From positions 1 through 34,279 of the forward strand of contig DBCF01000196.1 of assembly GCA_002292925.1 (NCBI GenBank): DNA of 34,279 bases, in the 5' to 3' direction. The notes under the pieces were generated by a model, which saw only the letters and a program-made list of their open reading frames with translations, was not told the DNA's origin and searched no databases. Below, one piece after another: positions 30,980 to 34,279 of this stretch (its first letter is position 1; each line of letters opens with the position of its first letter). Both the position numbers and the translations under genes were made by a program. Source of the DNA: Roseiflexaceae bacterium UBA965. GTDB lineage: Bacteria; Chloroflexota; Chloroflexia; Chloroflexales; Roseiflexaceae.

Positions 30980-31981
30980 ATGGACTCACTTGCGACGCAC
31001 CTTGCCCGCTTGGCACCGTTATACGGCTGGGGTGATGCTAGCGCGATTACCCCTCTGCAACCAGGGTTTGTGGCGCATGCCCATCGCCTCGAGACCGCCA
31101 CCCATGTTGCAATGGTCAAAACCTATGACCGCCAGCGGGCTGTAACCGCACGTATGCTCGAATACGCCCCGTTTTATCTCGAAGTGACGGCGTGGTTGGC
31201 CGACCAACCAGCCCTCGCCAATCGGCTGACCTACCCCTATGCGCTCCCCCAGGGGAGCTATCTGGTCGATGATGGTCAATATGTATCGGCCGTGTTTAAT
31301 TTCATTGCTGGGGTGACTCCTCGTGACACACCATTGTCCATGATCCAGCAACTGCATTTGGTGACCACGGTGGGGTTGATGCATCGCATCACGCCACAGG
31401 TACCGTTGCCGGTGATTTACCGCCGTGAGACCTTTGCGGTGCGCTGGGATCAGGCCTTTGACCTGCTATTGCATGACGAGTGGGACGGACTCATCCCCGC
31501 TGTGCAAGCGATGCTGGCACCGCACCGCCAGGTATTGGGGACGTTGCTGACGCAACTCCGCATGCTTGGTAATCAATTGTGGGCCCGTGATTTGCCTTTG
31601 GTGCTCTGTCATACCGACATTCATGGTTGGAACACGCTGGTGACGGGTGACACCACCCATCTGATTGACTTCGAAGGGTTGGTGCTCGCACCCGCCGAGC
31701 AAGATTTGTTTTTTTGGTTCGACGATCCCCGCTGGCCAGAGATTTTTGCGACCTATCAGCAAGTGGTCGGTGGGCATCAGGTCGATGCTGCGGCGTTGTT
31801 GTTTTATCAGCTCAAACGCTACCTCGAAGACATCTATGAGTGGGTGGCCGAGTTAGTCGTGCCAGAGATTTCGCAGACAGATTATACGCGTTATGCGGGT
31901 GAGCTTCAGCGTGATTTGGGGCGGAGTGTGGCGATGCTCGATGCGGGGCAACGCATCAGCACGCGGTTGGCCGCAGAGTGA
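30980..31981 (+). CDS. APH(9)-like aminoglycoside phosphotransferase family kinase
   Basis: A 333-aa protein with the eukaryotic-like kinase fold of the APH/choline kinase superfamily. The probable ATP lysine is K47 (HVAMVKTYD). The catalytic loop is H211-T-D213-I-H-G-W-N218 and the metal aspartate is D230 in LIDFEGLVLAP, followed by DLFFWFDD. The catalytic loop and following LAPAEQDL stretch resemble APH(9) spectinomycin kinases. All catalytic residues are present, so it should be an active small-molecule kinase; whether it confers resistance is unknown. The ATG at 30980 has AAAGGA nine bases upstream. It is probably expressed from the MFS promoter. Confidence 0.82.
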   Translation: MDSLATHLARLAPLYGWGDASAITPLQPGFVAHAHRLETATHVAMVKTYDRQRAVTARMLEYAPFYLEVTAWLADQPALANRLTYPYALPQGSYLVDDGQYVSAVFNFIAGVTPRDTPLSMIQQLHLVTTVGLMHRITPQVPLPVIYRRETFAVRWDQAFDLLLHDEWDGLIPAVQAMLAPHRQVLGTLLTQLRMLGNQLWARDLPLVLCHTDIHGWNTLVTGDTTHLIDFEGLVLAPAEQDLFFWFDDPRWPEIFATYQQVVGGHQVDAAALLFYQLKRYLEDIYEWVAELVVPEISQTDYTRYAGELQRDLGRSVAMLDAGQRISTRLAAE

Positions 31982-32032
31982 TTGTTGCGTGATAATTCAC
32001 GATGGCCGGTACATTTTTTCATTAAAAAACTC

Positions 32033-32081
32033 AAAAAAACACCCCTCGCGACGCGGTGCAACCACCGTGCCACAAGGGGTG
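32033..32081 (-). terminator. Intrinsic terminator for the NHL-repeat gene
   Basis: On the minus strand CACCCCT (32075-32081) pairs with AGGGGTG (32040-32046) around an inner CACGGTGG/CCACCGCG-type stem, followed immediately by T7. It lies 14 bp after the stop of the NHL-repeat gene and faces the end of the convergent APH-like gene. Confidence 0.85.
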
Positions 32082-32094
32082 AATCTCTGGTCTG

Positions 32095-34279
32095 CTAGGG
32101 TAATTTAAAGACCATCACGCGTCGATTGTCACGGTCGACCACATAGACATTGCCGTCTGGGCCAAAGGCGACGCCACTCGGGCTGGTAAACGAGGCGCTG
32201 TCGGTGCCATTCCCGCCCCAGCGCAAGGTTTCGGTGCCATTGATGCCGGTGAGTGAGATGGCGTTCTTTTTGGGGACGGCAGCAGCCACTCGCCCACCCT
32301 GCAAGGCAATATAAGGGTCATCATAGGTCTGAGCTTGCCAGCCATTGATGCGCCAGGTTGCGATGGGCATGGGATTGGTTTGGCCATTGCCATCGGTGGC
32401 GAAATACTGGATGCGGGCATTCCAGGTGTCACCCACCGCCACGGTGCCATCGGCATCAACAGCTACGCCAATTGGTTCGTTGAACTGGCCTTCACCGGCG
32501 CCAAACGAACCCCATTGATACAAGAAGTTGCCTTTGTCATCGGTGACGACAATACGCTTGTTGCCGGTATCGGCGAGGTAGATGTGCCCATCGGCTCCGG
32601 CTGCGATACCACGAGGACCAAAGAAGCCTAGTGGTTTGGCGGCATTGCCTGCTTCGGTGCCATCGGTCATGGCAGCAGTGCGCCCTTCGCCAAAGTCTTG
32701 GTCGCCTGTGCCCCACGTGGTAACCCAATCGCCGTTGGGGGCGAGTTTGACGACACGGGCATTCCAGGTGTCGGCCACATAAATGCTGCCATCGGGACCA
32801 ATCGCAACCCCACGTGGCTCGTTGAATTGGTTGGGGCCATTGCCTTTGCTACCCACGCGTTTGCGCTCATTGCCATCAGCACCAAACAACACAATCTGAT
32901 GATTATCGCTGTCGGCGATAGCCATACTCCCATCTTTGCCCACAGCAATACCTCGGACACCGCCGACGTTGTTGAGGGTGATGGTGCGATTTGCGACGAT
33001 TTTGTAGGTGGCATTTGCCGCAGAGCTAGTTGCGCCACTGCTACTGCCACCGGCCAAATCTTTGCGGACCCATGTTTGCATGGCGCGACCGCCGATTGTC
33101 AGGTCATCGGGGAGTTGGCGATACATCAGATAGCGCCAGGTGGTGCCCCAATGGCTCCGGTCAAGTGGCCAGATGATGGGGGCCAACAACGACGGTAATT
33201 GGGTGGTATCGAGGTTGGGGCATTCTTCAATTGCTTTACGTGCACTCAGTGAGCTGTAATAAAACGTTTTGTAGCCAGTACCAGCGGGGTTACATTTATC
33301 ACCCTCGGGGAACCACCAATTGAGTTGGCCGTCCATCAACTTGACGTAATTTGCTTCGAGAGCCGTTTGGGCAACATCGTTGACATGATCTTTCGAAACC
33401 AACACGACTGGGGCTAGGATTTGTTCGCTATCATCGACGTTTGCCACATTGAATGAATCTGGGGTGGCCGACGTAAAGAACTTATCGTCGCGGTTTTCGA
33501 GGCGTTTCATGTCGCGGAAGTACCACTGCAACGGCCAGGCTAGGCTTGCGCCGTCTTCGCCGCCGACATCCATGATAATCGGCATCGACAAGCCACCTGC
33601 CACGTCACCAGATGTCCGTTGATTGCGGGTCTGATTAATGGCTAATTCGCGCACCATGTTGACGATCCGGGGCACGTCGGGTGAGGTTTGGGTATAGACC
33701 ATCGGGTCACGGGCAGTGTCGGGGGCTTCGTAATTAATCAACCAACTCGCGCGCACGGTATAGGCGGCCATGACCACCACCACCGTCAATAACACCAAGC
33801 GCCCAATATCGGCATAACTGCTTTTGCTGGCCAAATAAAACAGGCCATACAACAAGCCGGCAGTCACGAGTAACGGGAAGATTCCTTGGACGCTATTGGT
33901 GCCACCACTGAGTTGAGCCATGCCTACTGCGAGTGATGCCAATGCCAAAATCGTGGCACCGGGCACCAACCACATATTGCGCCCAATGGGTGTTTTGAGG
34001 CGGGCAATGATTTGCATCGTCCCCATGACGATTAACAAAAATGCGGGGACGGCGATGTGAATCGCTAACCACGGCATTTTTTCGCCGGCCCAAGAGAAAA
34101 AGACCAATACCCCGACAAACCAGTAGATGACAAATGTCAAGAAGAATGACAACTCGGGTAGAGTCTGCTCACCCTTACGGTCAGCTTGGAATCGTTTGAC
34201 GGCAGCGACAATCGCGGCAATGACTATGCTCAGCGAGCCAAACAACGCCAATGGCTCGTTGAGCCCGAGGAGCAACAGG
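32095..34279 (-). CDS. TIGR03663-like membrane protein with C-terminal NHL repeats, 5' end cut by window
   Basis: At least 727 readable residues; the frame stays open to the right edge, so the true start lies outside. The N-terminal part has several membrane segments, with the characteristic SWAGEKMPWLAIHI stretch after a hydrophobic helix, as in TIGR03663-type glycosyltransferase-like (PMT/Agl23-related) proteins. After about residue 230 comes a soluble region. The last 300 or so residues hold NHL beta-propeller repeats, each with a pattern like P-x-G-V-A-x-G-x-D-G-x-x-Y-V-A-D-T-x-N-x-R (GVAIGPDGSIYVADTWNAR, GIAAGADGHIYLADTGNKR, GVAFGPDGNVYVVDRDNRR). It is likely exposed outside the membrane. 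Role in protein or lipid glycosylation is inferred from family. Confidence 0.86.
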   Translation of the reverse strand, partial: LLLLGLNEPLALFGSLSIVIAAIVAAVKRFQADRKGEQTLPELSFFLTFVIYWFVGVLVFFSWAGEKMPWLAIHIAVPAFLLIVMGTMQIIARLKTPIGRNMWLVPGATILALASLAVGMAQLSGGTNSVQGIFPLLVTAGLLYGLFYLASKSSYADIGRLVLLTVVVVMAAYTVRASWLINYEAPDTARDPMVYTQTSPDVPRIVNMVRELAINQTRNQRTSGDVAGGLSMPIIMDVGGEDGASLAWPLQWYFRDMKRLENRDDKFFTSATPDSFNVANVDDSEQILAPVVLVSKDHVNDVAQTALEANYVKLMDGQLNWWFPEGDKCNPAGTGYKTFYYSSLSARKAIEECPNLDTTQLPSLLAPIIWPLDRSHWGTTWRYLMYRQLPDDLTIGGRAMQTWVRKDLAGGSSSGATSSAANATYKIVANRTITLNNVGGVRGIAVGKDGSMAIADSDNHQIVLFGADGNERKRVGSKGNGPNQFNEPRGVAIGPDGSIYVADTWNARVVKLAPNGDWVTTWGTGDQDFGEGRTAAMTDGTEAGNAAKPLGFFGPRGIAAGADGHIYLADTGNKRIVVTDDKGNFLYQWGSFGAGEGQFNEPIGVAVDADGTVAVGDTWNARIQYFATDGNGQTNPMPIATWRINGWQAQTYDDPYIALQGGRVAAAVPKKNAISLTGINGTETLRWGGNGTDSASFTSPSGVAFGPDGNVYVVDRDNRRVMVFKLP

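Overview
The window looks like chromosomal DNA from a filamentous Chloroflexota bacterium, class Chloroflexia. The best evidence is the malate dehydrogenase at 15331-16272, which closely resembles the Chloroflexus-type lactate-like MDH, and the membrane/NHL-repeat protein at the right edge, which resembles TIGR03663 proteins common in Chloroflexota. GC is moderate. No tRNA, rRNA, CRISPR array, transposase, phage gene or plasmid function was seen. I support 30 protein genes, two of them cut by the window edges (guaA on the left, the NHL protein on the right).

Left third (1-7.2 kb): guaA (minus) is divergent from a SixA-type phosphatase. A strong hairpin separates the phosphatase from a convergent five-gene minus-strand operon: two SAM methyltransferases, an ABC ATPase, an ABC-2 permease and a beta-propeller lipoprotein. 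This looks like an envelope export or assembly unit. A DUF507 gene diverges from it.

Middle (7.2-15.2 kb): mostly minus strand. It holds a PyrK-like electron-transfer protein, an aldo/keto reductase directly downstream of a large unrecognised probable carbohydrate-active protein, and an unrecognised 216-aa protein. Next comes a compact pyrR-pyrB-pyrC operon. Its leader contains a consensus-like promoter, a PyrR-binding hairpin with the CNGNGA hexaloop and a terminator ending in T7, so PyrR attenuation can be read directly from the DNA. A small 2TM protein follows.

15.3-20.5 kb: plus-strand mdh, then a visibly more AT-rich stretch with an aldose epimerase and a tyrosine phosphatase with an altered P-loop, a convergent NmrA-like reductase, an AT-rich regulatory gap with a perfect 18-bp palindrome, a zinc-ribbon membrane protein, and ksgA, whose end overlaps a CPBP protease.

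20.5-34.3 kb: a minus-strand run of secA, gpmI, GH95 alpha-L-fucosidase, FAD monooxygenase and CPBP protease. Divergent from secA is an MFS transporter whose promoter appears to start transcription on the start codon (leaderless), followed by an APH(9)-like kinase. The window ends in the NHL-repeat membrane protein, transcribed toward a strong terminator.

Most of the window is housekeeping metabolism (purine, pyrimidine, glycolysis, TCA, secretion, rRNA modification) mixed with sugar-handling genes. I did not find a complete novel defence or mobile system. The most informative unusual items are the PyrR attenuator, the leaderless MFS promoter, the methyltransferase/ABC/propeller operon, the atypical phosphatase, and the unrecognised 626-aa protein paired with an aldo/keto reductase.
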